Positions 48,659 to 57,560 are shown, counted from the first letter of the stretch. The stretch is DNA of 64,000 bases from Arenibacter arenosicollis (GCF_014397245.1 NZ_JACLHY010000001.1:620001-684000), one strand, 5' to 3'. The notes: generated from the sequence alone by a model not told the origin. A program made the numbers and translations.

Positions 48659-49070
48659 TTTTCACTACGAGACTGATTTTGTAATAGGGGATGAAACCAA
48701 GTTTGCCGATTGGATTAGTAGGTTGGTAGTGTCTGAGGGACGAAATCATAGCCAGTTGGATTTTATCTTTTGTGATGATGAGTATCTATTGAAGATAAAT
48801 CAAGACTATCTAAATCATGATACCTATACTGATATTATTACTTTTCCTTATGAGGATTTAAATGGACTCGCAGGAGATATTTTTATTTCTGTTGAACGTG
48901 TCAAGGATAATGCCTCTGATTTTGGGGTAGATTTTAACACTGAATTGAAACGAGTAATGGCTCATGGTGTGTTACACCTTATTGGGTTTGGTGACAAGAG
49001 TGTGGAAGAAGCCTTGTTGATGAGGGCAAAGGAAGATGAAAAAATTAAATTGTTCCACGTGGAACATTAG
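48651..49070 (+). CDS. ybeY: Endoribonuclease YbeY (rRNA maturation factor)
   Basis: 139 residues from ATG 48651, which overlaps the end of the DUF4175 gene by 8 bases. The metal-binding motif reads H-G-V-L-H-L-I-G-F-G-D: the first two His are present and the third ligand position holds Asp instead of His, a variant I believe is common in Bacteroidota. D-Y-L-N-H-D-T-Y-T-D-I-I-T-F-P is the conserved core. YbeY acts in 16S rRNA 3'-end processing and ribosome quality control. Its final codons (L-F-H-V-E-H) are formed by a parS palindrome, with the stop directly after it. Confidence 0.92.
   Translation: MIDFHYETDFVIGDETKFADWISRLVVSEGRNHSQLDFIFCDDEYLLKINQDYLNHDTYTDIITFPYEDLNGLAGDIFISVERVKDNASDFGVDFNTELKRVMAHGVLHLIGFGDKSVEEALLMRAKEDEKIKLFHVEH
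49051..49066. promoter_or_regulatory. parS: parS site 1 (ParB-binding centromere), inside the 3' end of ybeY
   Basis: TGTTCCACGTGGAACA, a perfect 16-bp palindrome that fits the universal parS consensus TGTTnCACGTGnAACA. It is read as the last codons of ybeY and ends 9 bases before the mnmG ATG. parS nucleates ParB spreading and recruits condensin near the origin. Confidence 0.9.
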
Positions 49071-49075
49071 AAATT

Positions 49076-50944
49076 ATGTTTGAAAAGGAATATGATGTTA
49101 TAGTGGTTGGTGCCGGTCATGCCGGTGCCGAGGCTGCTGCTGCTGCGGCTAATCTTGGGTCTAAGACCCTTTTGGTTACAATGAACTTACAGACTATTGG
49201 GCAAATGTCCTGTAATCCCGCCATGGGTGGAATTGCAAAGGGACAGATTGTCCGCGAGATTGATGCCCTTGGCGGCTATAGCGGCATAGTTAGTGACAAG
49301 AGTGCCATTCAGTTTAAGATGCTTAATAAAAGCAAGGGTCCTGCCATGTGGAGTCCTAGGACACAAAACGATAGGATGCGTTTTGCGGAGGAGTGGAGAA
49401 TGGCTTTGGAAAACACCTCTAATGTTGATTTTTATCAGGAGATGGTGTCTGGACTTTTGGTAGAGAATGGTCGTGCTGTAGGTGTTAAAACATCCTTAGG
49501 AATTGACATTAGATCTAGGTCTGTTGTGCTTACCAACGGTACTTTCTTAAATGGTTTAATTCATATTGGAGACAAGCAATTTGGTGGGGGTAGAGCAGGT
49601 GAAAAGGCGGCTACCGGAATTACCGAACAATTGGTGGGACTAGGTTTTGAAAGTGGGAGAATGAAGACAGGAACACCACCCAGGGTGGACGGACGTTCCT
49701 TAGATTATTCTTTAATGATTCCCCAGCCAGGTGATGAAATTCCAGAGAAGTTTTCATATTCGGATACAAAGGCACTTACTAAGCAACGGGATTGCTATAT
49801 GTCCCATACAAGTCTTTTGGTTCACGATTTGCTTAGAGAGGGGTTTGATCGTTCTCCTATGTTCAATGGGAGGATTAAGAGTTTGGGGCCAAGATATTGT
49901 CCTTCTATTGAGGATAAAATCAATCGATTTGCGGATAAGGATAGTCATCAACTTTTTGTGGAACCTGAGGGTTGGAATACGGTAGAGGTGTACGTGAATG
50001 GATTTTCTACTTCCTTGCCGGAGGATGTTCAATATAAGGCTTTAAAATCCGTTAAAGGTTTTGAGAATGTCAAATTTTTTAGACCGGGTTACGCCATAGA
50101 ATATGATTATTTTCCGCCTACGCAATTAAAGCATACCTTGGAAACAAAGCTTATTGATAACTTGTATTTTGCTGGTCAGATTAATGGAACTACTGGTTAT
50201 GAGGAGGCTGCTTCCCAGGGATTAATGGCCGGGATAAATGCACATTTGAAAATCAATGAAAAGGAAGCTTTTATTCTCAATAGGGACGAAGCTTATATTG
50301 GAGTATTGGTAGATGATCTTATTACGAAGGGTACGGAGGAGCCATATCGAATGTTTACTTCGAGGGCAGAATACAGGACTTTATTAAGACAGGATAATGC
50401 GGATTTAAGACTTACACCTAGAAGTTTTGAAATGGGCTTGGCTTCAAAAGATAGGCTCGAAAAGATGGAAGAGAAGGAGCGTAAATCAAATGCTTTCGTA
50501 GAATTCTTTAGAGAAACCAGTTTTAAACCTGAGCAGATAAATCCTATTTTGGAAGAGTTGGATTCGTCTACCGTTAAGCAACCGGATAAGATGTTTAAAG
50601 TGTTTTCAAGACCCAAAGTAACCATGGAACATATGATGCAATTGGAAGGTGTTTCTGAGTTTGTTTCAGATAATAATTTGGATCGAGAGATATTGGAGCA
50701 GGCGGAAATTCAGGTTAAATATTCTGGTTATATTGCCAAAGAGAAGAACAATGCTGATAAATTGCAGCGGCTTGAAAACATAAAAATTCCAAAAGGATTT
50801 GATTACAGTAAATTGAAGTCGCTTTCCTATGAGGCTCGTGAAAAGCTTAAAGCAATACAGCCAGTTACTATTTCCCAAGCATCTAGAATAAGCGGTGTAT
50901 CTCCAAGTGATATTAGCGTTTTGCTGGTTTATATGGGGCGATAA
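49076..50944 (+). CDS. mnmG: tRNA uridine-5-carboxymethylaminomethyl modification enzyme MnmG
   Basis: 622 residues, normal for MnmG/GidA. The FAD-binding fingerprint V-V-G-A-G-H-A-G lies at residues 10-17, followed by C-N-P-A-M-G-G-I-A-K-G, the G-T-F-L-N-G block, K-T-G-T-P-P-R and the C-terminal helical domain ending S-G-V-S-P-S-D-I-S-V-L-L-V. With MnmE it modifies the wobble uridine of several tRNAs. It starts 5 bases after ybeY ends. A parS site lies on each side. Confidence 0.96.
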   Translation: MFEKEYDVIVVGAGHAGAEAAAAAANLGSKTLLVTMNLQTIGQMSCNPAMGGIAKGQIVREIDALGGYSGIVSDKSAIQFKMLNKSKGPAMWSPRTQNDRMRFAEEWRMALENTSNVDFYQEMVSGLLVENGRAVGVKTSLGIDIRSRSVVLTNGTFLNGLIHIGDKQFGGGRAGEKAATGITEQLVGLGFESGRMKTGTPPRVDGRSLDYSLMIPQPGDEIPEKFSYSDTKALTKQRDCYMSHTSLLVHDLLREGFDRSPMFNGRIKSLGPRYCPSIEDKINRFADKDSHQLFVEPEGWNTVEVYVNGFSTSLPEDVQYKALKSVKGFENVKFFRPGYAIEYDYFPPTQLKHTLETKLIDNLYFAGQINGTTGYEEAASQGLMAGINAHLKINEKEAFILNRDEAYIGVLVDDLITKGTEEPYRMFTSRAEYRTLLRQDNADLRLTPRSFEMGLASKDRLEKMEEKERKSNAFVEFFRETSFKPEQINPILEELDSSTVKQPDKMFKVFSRPKVTMEHMMQLEGVSEFVSDNNLDREILEQAEIQVKYSGYIAKEKNNADKLQRLENIKIPKGFDYSKLKSLSYEAREKLKAIQPVTISQASRISGVSPSDISVLLVYMGR

Positions 50945-50962
50945 TTTTTTGGCCCACTTTAA

Positions 50963-50978
50963 TGTTCCACGTGGAACA
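50963..50978. promoter_or_regulatory. parS: parS site 2, downstream of mnmG
   Basis: TGTTCCACGTGGAACA again, 18 bases after the mnmG stop. The palindrome extends perfectly to 24 bp (50959-50982, flanks TTAA on both sides). It is 1.9 kb from the first site. Confidence 0.9.
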
Positions 50979-51038
50979 TTAATCAACTGAATGTGATCTT
51001 AGGGTTTTTTAAGAGCTTGTAATTGAATTTTATGTAGA

Positions 51039-51076
51039 GGGTGTTTGCACTATTTGAGAGGCAGACACCCTTTTTT
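51039..51076 (+). terminator. Terminator after mnmG
   Basis: GGGTGTTTGC at 51039-51048 pairs with GCAGACACCC at 51061-51070 (one T-G wobble) around a 12-base loop and is followed by six T. It closes the DUF4175-ybeY-mnmG unit. Confidence 0.8.
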
Positions 51077-51567
51077 ATGGCTTAGTTTTTGTGGCCAAAT
51101 ATTAAATCGATTGGCTGAAGTTTGACAAATCTCGAAGGAATTTTTGGGCAGAATTTCGTTCCTTTAAAACTAAACAACTGTTTGTTTTCAGATTCGAAAT
51201 AAGTCAGTTAAATCAATTTTCGAAAGGTCGGAAAATTTTAGTCTTTAAAAATTTCTATTCAAATAGGTTTGATAGTTTAATGTGTGCCTGAAGTTTTGCT
51301 GCATGTCCTAAATTGTTATTTATGAATATAGTTTTGCCTGATTCCTGGATGAATGATTTATGGGTCAAATTTTAATCCTTCCGTACCTAAAATGTGGATA
51401 CTACTTTTTATAATGTAGAAAGGGATTAATGACCTATGGAATACTATTATTGATTTGGAGGATGGGTGCGCTTAAAGAATAATGTTATTTAAAATTCACT
51501 TTCATGAACTCCTGTTTTAAAGTATCTTCGTTGCTTCGTGTATTTATAATTATCCGCGCTTTATACC
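51077..51567. other. 491-bp gene-free spacer after the mnmG terminator
   Basis: AT-rich DNA with no open frame I would call and no tRNA-like structure. A near-consensus TATCTTCG lies about 40 bases before the methyltransferase start. Otherwise I see nothing defined in it. Confidence 0.5.
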
Positions 51568-52395
51568 ATGAATCAGTATTTAGAGACTAAAGATTACACC
51601 CTAACTGGAGAGTCGTTTCAATTGTTGCACGACCCTGTATTGGATATGTTGGTGACCAAACCACAACCGGAAGATCTGGGTAAATATTATGATAGTGAAG
51701 ATTATATTTCACATACGGATTCTAAGAAATCCTTAGTGGATAAAATTTATCAAACGGTAAAGGGTTATAATCTCAAAAGTAAACTTTCACTTATTGAATC
51801 CTATTCTTCTAAAGAAAAAACGCTGTTGGATGTGGGAGCAGGTACTGGCGATTTTTTAGCGGTAGCGAGAAGGCACGGCTGGGAAATTTTTGGGGTTGAA
51901 CCTAGTGTGCTGGCTAAACGTAAAGCTAGTAAAAAGGATATTGAGCTATTTGAAAATTTGGATGCTCTGCCGCAAAAGAAATTTGATGTCATAACCCTTT
52001 GGCATGTGTTGGAGCATTTGCCAAATTTGGATGAACAGATATCCAAGTTGGTAGGACTCCTATCTGATTCAGGAACGCTTATTGTGGCTGTTCCTAATTT
52101 TAAATCGTACGATGCTGGTTACTACAAACAATTTTGGGCAGCTTTCGATGTGCCGAGACACCTTTGGCATTTTTCTAGAAATAGTGTTCACAGGATTTTT
52201 GAGAAGCATGGGATGAAAGTGGTAAAAGTTAAACCTATGATATTTGATGCTTTTTATGTTTCCCTGCTTTCTGAAAAGTATAAGACAGGTAGACAGAATT
52301 TTGTAAAAGCACTTTGGTCAGGATTTAAGTCTAATTTGTTTGCATTTAGGTCCAAAGAGTATTCTTCCTTAATCTACATAATTCAAAGGCACTAA
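51568..52395 (+). CDS. Class I SAM-dependent methyltransferase
   Basis: 275 residues with the SAM-binding motif L-L-D-V-G-A-G-T-G-D-F at residues 87-97, the acidic ribose-binding strand I-F-G-V-E-P-S, the post-motif W-H-V-L-E-H-L and S-G-T-L-I-V-A-V-P-N. The ordering is that of the Methyltransf_23/11 type often involved in modifying polysaccharides, lipids or quinones. The N-terminal Y-T-L-T-G-E-S-F-Q-L-L-H-D is typical of members that lack a metal-binding Cys cluster. Substrate unknown. Monocistronic. Confidence 0.85.
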   Translation: MNQYLETKDYTLTGESFQLLHDPVLDMLVTKPQPEDLGKYYDSEDYISHTDSKKSLVDKIYQTVKGYNLKSKLSLIESYSSKEKTLLDVGAGTGDFLAVARRHGWEIFGVEPSVLAKRKASKKDIELFENLDALPQKKFDVITLWHVLEHLPNLDEQISKLVGLLSDSGTLIVAVPNFKSYDAGYYKQFWAAFDVPRHLWHFSRNSVHRIFEKHGMKVVKVKPMIFDAFYVSLLSEKYKTGRQNFVKALWSGFKSNLFAFRSKEYSSLIYIIQRH

Positions 52396-52670
52396 TACTT
52401 GTTTTAAGACGTTCTCAGCGGGTTTGTGGCCCTTTGCCTTCTCCTAATATGGCTCCTTTGGGAAAGACGCTGGTAGTCTTATTAATCGCTTTATTTTTAA
52501 TAATCAAAAATTATGAATAGACAATATTATATAGATTTTATCTATAGTTACTAAAATGGGTTTTGGTGTTCAGTACTGGAAGACCATGGGAGATGTTCAC
52601 CTAAAAACTTGTGTTCTAATGTTTGACAACAATTTTTGACTTATTCTAAAAAACCTTTTCTATTTTTGCC

Positions 52671-52678
52671 CAAATTTA
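52671..52678 (+). promoter_or_regulatory. -7 element (TATTTTTG) that fixes the OmpH-like start
   Basis: Exact TAnnTTTG match ending 14 bases before ATG 52693, in the 297-base spacer after the methyltransferase gene. It falls inside the longer open frame beginning at 52636, so the real start is 52693. The rest of the spacer shows nothing defined. Confidence 0.6.
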
Positions 52679-52692
52679 AATTAAAGAGAAAA

Positions 52693-53199
52693 ATGAAAAA
52701 ATTAGTTTTGGCGATGGTATTTATCGGAACAATATCTTGCCAACAAGAAAAGATAGCTTTCGTTGATAATGTAAAGTTGATGGATACCTATCAAGAGAAA
52801 ATTGATATTGAGGCTAAATTTAAGACAAGAACTGAAACTTTTGGAAAAAGGAGGGATAGTATTTCCCAAGCTTTTCAAGTGGAGGCCCAAGCATTCCAAG
52901 CTAAGGCTCAAAAAATGGCACAGGCTAAGGCACAAGAGGAGTATGGTCAGTTGCAACAGCGTAGTCAGTTTATAGGTCAACAGTTGCAACAGGAAGAGCA
53001 GCAGTTGCAATTGCAAGGTCAGACAGAGATGGATAGCTTGGTATCTAAAGTAAAAAAGCAAATCAAAGCTTATGGGGAATCAAATGGATATTCTTTTATT
53101 TTAACCGGAGGTGACGGGGGTAGCGTTCTTTATGGAACCGAATCCCATAATGTTACCGATGCCATCGTTAAAATTTTAAACGATAATTACAAGAAGTAG
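52693..53199 (+). CDS. OmpH/Skp-family periplasmic chaperone-like lipoprotein
   Basis: 168 residues from ATG 52693. The signal peptide ends in lipobox G-T-I-S-C (Cys about 17), so it is a lipoprotein rather than a soluble Skp. The start of the mature domain, K-I-A-F-V-D-N-V-K-L-M, is the OmpH/Skp opening. A long Gln/Ala/Lys coiled coil fills about 35-125, and the C-terminal strand Y-S-F-I-L-T-G-G-D-G-G closes the trimer core. The family holds unfolded outer-membrane proteins. It is followed by a perfect hairpin. Confidence 0.87.
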   Translation: MKKLVLAMVFIGTISCQQEKIAFVDNVKLMDTYQEKIDIEAKFKTRTETFGKRRDSISQAFQVEAQAFQAKAQKMAQAKAQEEYGQLQQRSQFIGQQLQQEEQQLQLQGQTEMDSLVSKVKKQIKAYGESNGYSFILTGGDGGSVLYGTESHNVTDAIVKILNDNYKK

Positions 53200-53235
53200 T
53201 ATATCATTCAATTATCCTTAAGGACAATCTATCAT

Positions 53236-53272
53236 AAAAAAACCTTCGAACTTAAGTTCGAAGGTTTTTTTT
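53236..53272. terminator. Bidirectional terminator
   Basis: A perfect inverted repeat (ACCTTCGAACTT / AAGTTCGAAGGT) with A tract before and T tract after, between the converging OmpH-like and alcohol dehydrogenase genes. Confidence 0.85.
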
Positions 53273-53321
53273 GTTGCAACTAGAATGTGCTCAGTAACTA
53301 ATAATTTGTGTTTGTAAAGGC

Positions 53322-54482
53322 TTAATAGGCCATTTCTACAATTTTGGCTACATCGGAGGGCGAGAGAGCTTTATGCTCACCTAGGCCCAACCACCCTCTA
53401 TCTTTAAACCTATTGGAAATAACATTTGCGGTTCCGTCAAATTCCTCGGTATAATCTGAAAGTTTGGTTTTTATTCCCAATTCATGAAAAAAGGACTCCG
53501 TTTTTTCAATACCCAAATTGGCTTTTTCCTCCAAAGTTCCTTCGGTGATATTCCAAACTCGCTCTGCATATAGTGCCAATTTTTCCTTTTTACGGTCAAA
53601 ATTATAGCGATAATGACTTGGAGCAATCACGGCCAAAGTTCTGGCATGATCTATACCGTATAGCGCCGTTAATTCATGCCCAATGGCATGCACTGCCCAG
53701 TCGGTAGGTACGCCCAAAGGCAATAGACCGTTAAGGGCCATGGTGCAGCTCCACATGAAATTGGATGCTGCTGTATAATCCTTGGGATTTTTGATAATAA
53801 CCGGTGCCACCTCTATCAAGGTCTGTAAAACACTCTCTGCCATACGATCTTGAAGTGAGGCTCCTATGGGATAGGTCATATATTGCTCCAGTACATGGGT
53901 AAAGGCATCGGCTATTCCATTTGCTAATTGGCGCTCTGGAATGGAGGCAATTACTTGTGGATCTAGAATGGAAAATACTGGGAACAATCCAGGTCCGCCC
54001 ATGGCTAGCTTTTCCTTGGTTTCTGCCCTGGTAATCACCGCTCCTGAATTCATTTCGGAACCTGTTGCGGGCAGGGTCAATACCGTTCCAAAAGGTAGAC
54101 CTTCCAATGTTGGTGTTTTTTGTGTTAATAGATCCCAAGGAGTGTCACCTTTATAAAGTGCAGCTGCGGATAAAAATTTGGTGCCATCTATTACAGAACC
54201 TCCACCTACGGCCAGCATAAAAGTAATATTCTCTGATTTTATTAACTGCAGGGCACGCAAAAGAATGTCATATTCCGGATTTGCGGGAATACCTCCAAAT
54301 TCAATTACCTCATAATTTTTAAGTGCTTTTTTTACTTGGTCGTAAATACCATTCTTTTTAATGCTTCCTCCCCCATATAACATTAATATTTTGGCATTGG
54401 CGGGAATCTCTTCTGTCAAATTTTCTATTTGTCCCTTACCGAACAATATTTTGGTCGGATTTTTATATTTAAAATTATTCAT
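53322..54482 (-). CDS. yqhD: YqhD-like iron-containing alcohol dehydrogenase / aldehyde reductase
   Basis: 386 residues, the size of YqhD. The nucleotide-binding blocks Y-G-G-G-S-I-K-K-N-G and G-G-G-S-V-I-D-G-T-K-F are those of the YqhD/BdhA branch of group III dehydrogenases. The metal site is complete: D and H in G-I-A-D-A-F-T-H-V-L-E, and the two His in H-A-I-G-H-E-L-T-A-L-Y-G-I-D-H. Members use NADPH to reduce aldehydes, often for detoxification of lipid peroxidation products. Single gene with its own -7 element on the minus strand at 54531-54524. Confidence 0.9.
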   Translation of the reverse strand: MNNFKYKNPTKILFGKGQIENLTEEIPANAKILMLYGGGSIKKNGIYDQVKKALKNYEVIEFGGIPANPEYDILLRALQLIKSENITFMLAVGGGSVIDGTKFLSAAALYKGDTPWDLLTQKTPTLEGLPFGTVLTLPATGSEMNSGAVITRAETKEKLAMGGPGLFPVFSILDPQVIASIPERQLANGIADAFTHVLEQYMTYPIGASLQDRMAESVLQTLIEVAPVIIKNPKDYTAASNFMWSCTMALNGLLPLGVPTDWAVHAIGHELTALYGIDHARTLAVIAPSHYRYNFDRKKEKLALYAERVWNITEGTLEEKANLGIEKTESFFHELGIKTKLSDYTEEFDGTANVISNRFKDRGWLGLGEHKALSPSDVAKIVEMAY

Positions 54483-54523
54483 ATTAATAGCGTATAATGT
54501 TGAACATTTATTTAATTACAGTG

Positions 54524-54531
54524 CAAAGATA
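54524..54531 (-). promoter_or_regulatory. -7 element (TATCTTTG) for the alcohol dehydrogenase
   Basis: CAAAGATA on the plus strand is TATCTTTG on the minus strand, 42-49 bases before the start at 54482. Exact consensus. Confidence 0.55.
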
Positions 54532-54868
54532 CAAGAAAATGAATGTTCATTCACTATATGATTGGCTTTAACAAAAGAATGGGATATGGATTTTTAAATT
54601 AAAAATTATTCTAGTGTAGAATCAAAATTCTAATCAATGGATTAGGATACTCATATATTTCCACACTAGGTAAAATATGAAATGGATGGTTTTAGTTTGT
54701 TGATATTCAATTAGTAATTAGATCAATTTTAACTGAAAGAGGTATTAATATTCACGTTAAAGTCAAAAATAGGACGTTTTGGCTATTACATTTGTGATTA
54801 TTTCCGGATTAATATAAAATTAATGTTAAATTATGGTCTCTTGATAGATGAATTTAGCCGTTTCATCG

Positions 54869-54876
54869 TATTTTTG
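54869..54876 (+). promoter_or_regulatory. -7 element (TATTTTTG) for the T9SS type-A cargo gene
   Basis: Exact consensus, 159 bases before ATG 55035, implying a long leader. The whole spacer 54483-55034 (552 bases) is AT-rich and also contains the divergent alcohol dehydrogenase promoter; I see no open frame or structured RNA in the rest. Confidence 0.5.
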
Positions 54877-55034
54877 CCTCCATTCCCCCTTAACATTTAT
54901 TTAAGAGTTATCCATTTCGGTGGATTTACTTTCGGAAAAGTTTTGTAAAGCCATAAAGGATATATATGCTTTTTTTGTGTTCTACATAATCTATAACATT
55001 AATTATACATTAACCCCACTAAACATTATGAATT

Positions 55035-57323
55035 ATGAAAACAAAAATTACTCTCTTATTACTCGTTAACATCATTTTTTTTCAACAGGTCTATTCCCAG
55101 TGCACGGGTGTTGATTTTGAAGAGCGAAATGGAATTGCAATTTTGGAAATGGAAGCTAAATTAGCTGGAAGCTGGCGTAAGGAATCAGTTCCGGATGCAT
55201 CCGCAAATTCAGCTTTGGTTTATAGAGGAAACGACTCATTTGGCGCACCCGGTAGTTCTGTTATAACATATAGTGTGAGGATTAATTCTCCAGGAACATA
55301 CAGGTTTATTTGGAGGAATAAAATCGGGGTAATCGCCAGCTCCAACCCCTCTACTGAACATAACGATTCCTGGCTGAAAATCAATGCCTCTGATTTTTAT
55401 GGTTTAAAAGGCTCACATAGGGTTTACCCAGGGGGGTCTGGTAAATCTCCAGTCGCAAATGGGGCTACATCTGGCGGGTATTTTAAAATTTTCACCAATG
55501 TTATAAATTGGAGTTGGTCTACTCAGACCAGTGACCACGATGATCATTTTATATATGCCACTTTTAATCAAGCTGGTGTTTACTCCATTCAGGTATCTGG
55601 AAGATCTTCCGGACATTCTATAGATAGAATGGTTCTCTACAAGGAGGGTAGCTATTCTGCATCCAGTGCCCAAAACTTATCCACAGCTCAGACAAATTGT
55701 AGCGGAGGTTCTACCCCTCCAACAACTCCACCCCCCCCTACGCCTCCAATACCACCGGCTAACAATATCCCACCAACTGTAAGTTTCTCTAACATTACCA
55801 ACGGACAGAACTTTTCAGTAGGTAGTAGTTTATCTGTTGGGTTATCTGCAAACGATTCTGATGGAAATATTTCCAAGTATCAAATTTTTGTAAATAATAC
55901 TCTGGTAGACACGGATGGGGCAAGCTATTCGCCCTATTTGCTTAACCAGTTAACAGCAGGAAGTTATGCTTTAAAAGCAACGGTTACCGATAACAGTGGA
56001 GCAAGTACCTCGGCAACGGTTAACTTCACGGTAGGCGGTAGTTCTCCAACACCACCAACACCACCAACACCACCTACAACACCACCTTCCGGCAATAATC
56101 CACCATCTGTAATTTTTACCAACATTACTAATGGGCAGAATTTTGCAGTTGGCAGCAGTTTATCAATTGGATTATCTGCTAGTGATCCGGGCGGAAGTAT
56201 TGTACAACATCAAATTTTTGTTAACAATTCTTTAGTGGACACAGATGGAACTTTTTACACGCCACATCTACTTAATCAAATGAGTGCAGGAAATTATGGT
56301 ATTAAGGCAACGGTAACTGATAACAGTGGAACCAGTACATCGGCAACTGTGAATATTACTGTTGGGGGAACTTCTCCAACGCCTCCTTCCCCGACTCCTC
56401 CAACTGGCGGGAATAAAGCTCCTACAGTTAGTTTTACGACCTTAATTGATGGTCAACAGGTTAATCCAGGCAGCACGGTATCAGTCGGTGTGTCTGCCAG
56501 CGACAGTGATGGAAGTGTAATTAAATATCAAATTTTGGTAGATGGAATAGTGGTGGATACGGATGGAGCGAGCTTTACACCTCATCCAATTGTAGGAATT
56601 ACAGCGGGGAATCATGAAATAAAAGTGATTGTAACTGACAATTTGGGAGCCACAGCATCGAAGACAATAAACATTATAGCTGGTTCTGGCCAGCCTACGT
56701 CACCCACTGTTCCCACGATAAGTTTTGATTTAATCAATGCCTCCTCCAATGCAAACCTTGGTCCAATCTCCAACGGAGCATCGCTGACTTCTATTGCGGC
56801 TCAAGGTGTGAATATAAGAGCAAATGCCCCAACAAATACTAAGAGTGTAGTATTTATACTAACAGGAGCATTATCCAGAAGTTGGGTAGAGTCTTTCGCA
56901 CCTTATGCTCTATTTGGAGATGAGAATGGGAATTATGTTCCTGCAAATCTTTTTAATGGATCATATACTTTGAATGCTGTTGCATATTCAGGTAGTAGTG
57001 GTTCTGGTAGTGTAATTGCGACCAAAACGATTAGTTTTAATGTGGGATCTACTTTAGCTGCAAAAACTATCGCCTATCCCAATCCAGTTAAGAGTGATGG
57101 TAAAATTTCCCTGAAACTTCCAGAAGGCACTTCAGGTGATTATAATTACAGTGTTACCAATGCCGTTGGCATTCAACTTGAACAGGGTAAATTTATTGCT
57201 AAGCCATCCCAAACGGATGTGGATTTGCAATTATCCAACATTGGTAGACAGATGAAAGGGGTTTATTATCTTACCCTTACTTCATCCAATTCAAAACAAA
57301 CTATACCTATCATTAGGGAATAA
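55035..57323 (+). CDS. Secreted protein with three bacterial Ig-like repeats and a type A T9SS sorting domain
   Basis: 762 residues. Signal peptide about 1-21 ends at V-Y-S-Q. Residues 22-215 form a beta-rich domain (G-T-Y-R-F-I-W-R-N; H-D-D-H-F-I-Y-A-T-F) that resembles carbohydrate-binding or malectin-like modules. Pro/Thr linkers separate three Big_7-like Ig domains beginning near residues 248, 357 and 462, each with P-[TS]-V-x-F, N-G-Q-[NQ], S-D-x-D-G-[NS], V-D-T-D-G and V-T-D-N. A fourth, different beta domain runs about 560-675. The last 85 residues (I-A-Y-P-N-P-V-K-S-D-G-K) are the type A sorting signal. It is probably cell-surface or secreted and may bind polysaccharide. An 8-C tract sits in the first linker codons. 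Confidence 0.86.
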   Translation: MKTKITLLLLVNIIFFQQVYSQCTGVDFEERNGIAILEMEAKLAGSWRKESVPDASANSALVYRGNDSFGAPGSSVITYSVRINSPGTYRFIWRNKIGVIASSNPSTEHNDSWLKINASDFYGLKGSHRVYPGGSGKSPVANGATSGGYFKIFTNVINWSWSTQTSDHDDHFIYATFNQAGVYSIQVSGRSSGHSIDRMVLYKEGSYSASSAQNLSTAQTNCSGGSTPPTTPPPPTPPIPPANNIPPTVSFSNITNGQNFSVGSSLSVGLSANDSDGNISKYQIFVNNTLVDTDGASYSPYLLNQLTAGSYALKATVTDNSGASTSATVNFTVGGSSPTPPTPPTPPTTPPSGNNPPSVIFTNITNGQNFAVGSSLSIGLSASDPGGSIVQHQIFVNNSLVDTDGTFYTPHLLNQMSAGNYGIKATVTDNSGTSTSATVNITVGGTSPTPPSPTPPTGGNKAPTVSFTTLIDGQQVNPGSTVSVGVSASDSDGSVIKYQILVDGIVVDTDGASFTPHPIVGITAGNHEIKVIVTDNLGATASKTINIIAGSGQPTSPTVPTISFDLINASSNANLGPISNGASLTSIAAQGVNIRANAPTNTKSVVFILTGALSRSWVESFAPYALFGDENGNYVPANLFNGSYTLNAVAYSGSSGSGSVIATKTISFNVGSTLAAKTIAYPNPVKSDGKISLKLPEGTSGDYNYSVTNAVGIQLEQGKFIAKPSQTDVDLQLSNIGRQMKGVYYLTLTSSNSKQTIPIIRE
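55775..56695 (+). repeat. Three tandem Ig-like domain repeats
   Basis: Units of roughly 310-330 bases starting near 55778, 56104 and 56420, similar at nucleotide level, especially in AACATTAC[CT]AA[CT]GG and in the blocks encoding V-D-T-D-G and V-T-D-N. Copies 1 and 2 are most alike. The Pro-rich linkers between them are themselves short CCACCAACA-type repeats (for example 56049-56085). Confidence 0.75.
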
Positions 57324-57346
57324 ACGTCTAGATTTGTCATTATAAT

Positions 57347-57380
57347 AAAATCAGCTTCAATCTTGAAGCTGATTTTTTTT
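57347..57380 (+). terminator. Terminator of the type-A cargo gene
   Basis: AAAATCAGCTTCAA and TTGAAGCTGATTTT form a perfect 14-bp stem with a 2-base central spacer, followed by a T tract, 23 bases after the stop. Confidence 0.8.
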
Positions 57381-57560
57381 GATTTTAGTACTTCTACATT
57401 ACTAAAGGCAAGAGTCCCTTCATACTATAAGCCATATACATGAATTAGTTTAATTTGGAATAAGCAGACATTGTTATGGCTCGATCTTGTAATGAAATGG
57501 TTCGGCAATCGACCAAACAATTCTAGGATTTTATTGTATGTTTATGAAATAACAAGAGCA

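Noticed and set aside
49051-50978. The two 16-bp palindromes as ordinary regulator operators or terminators
   Set aside because: They match the parS consensus exactly, one is inside coding sequence, and neither is followed by a T tract.
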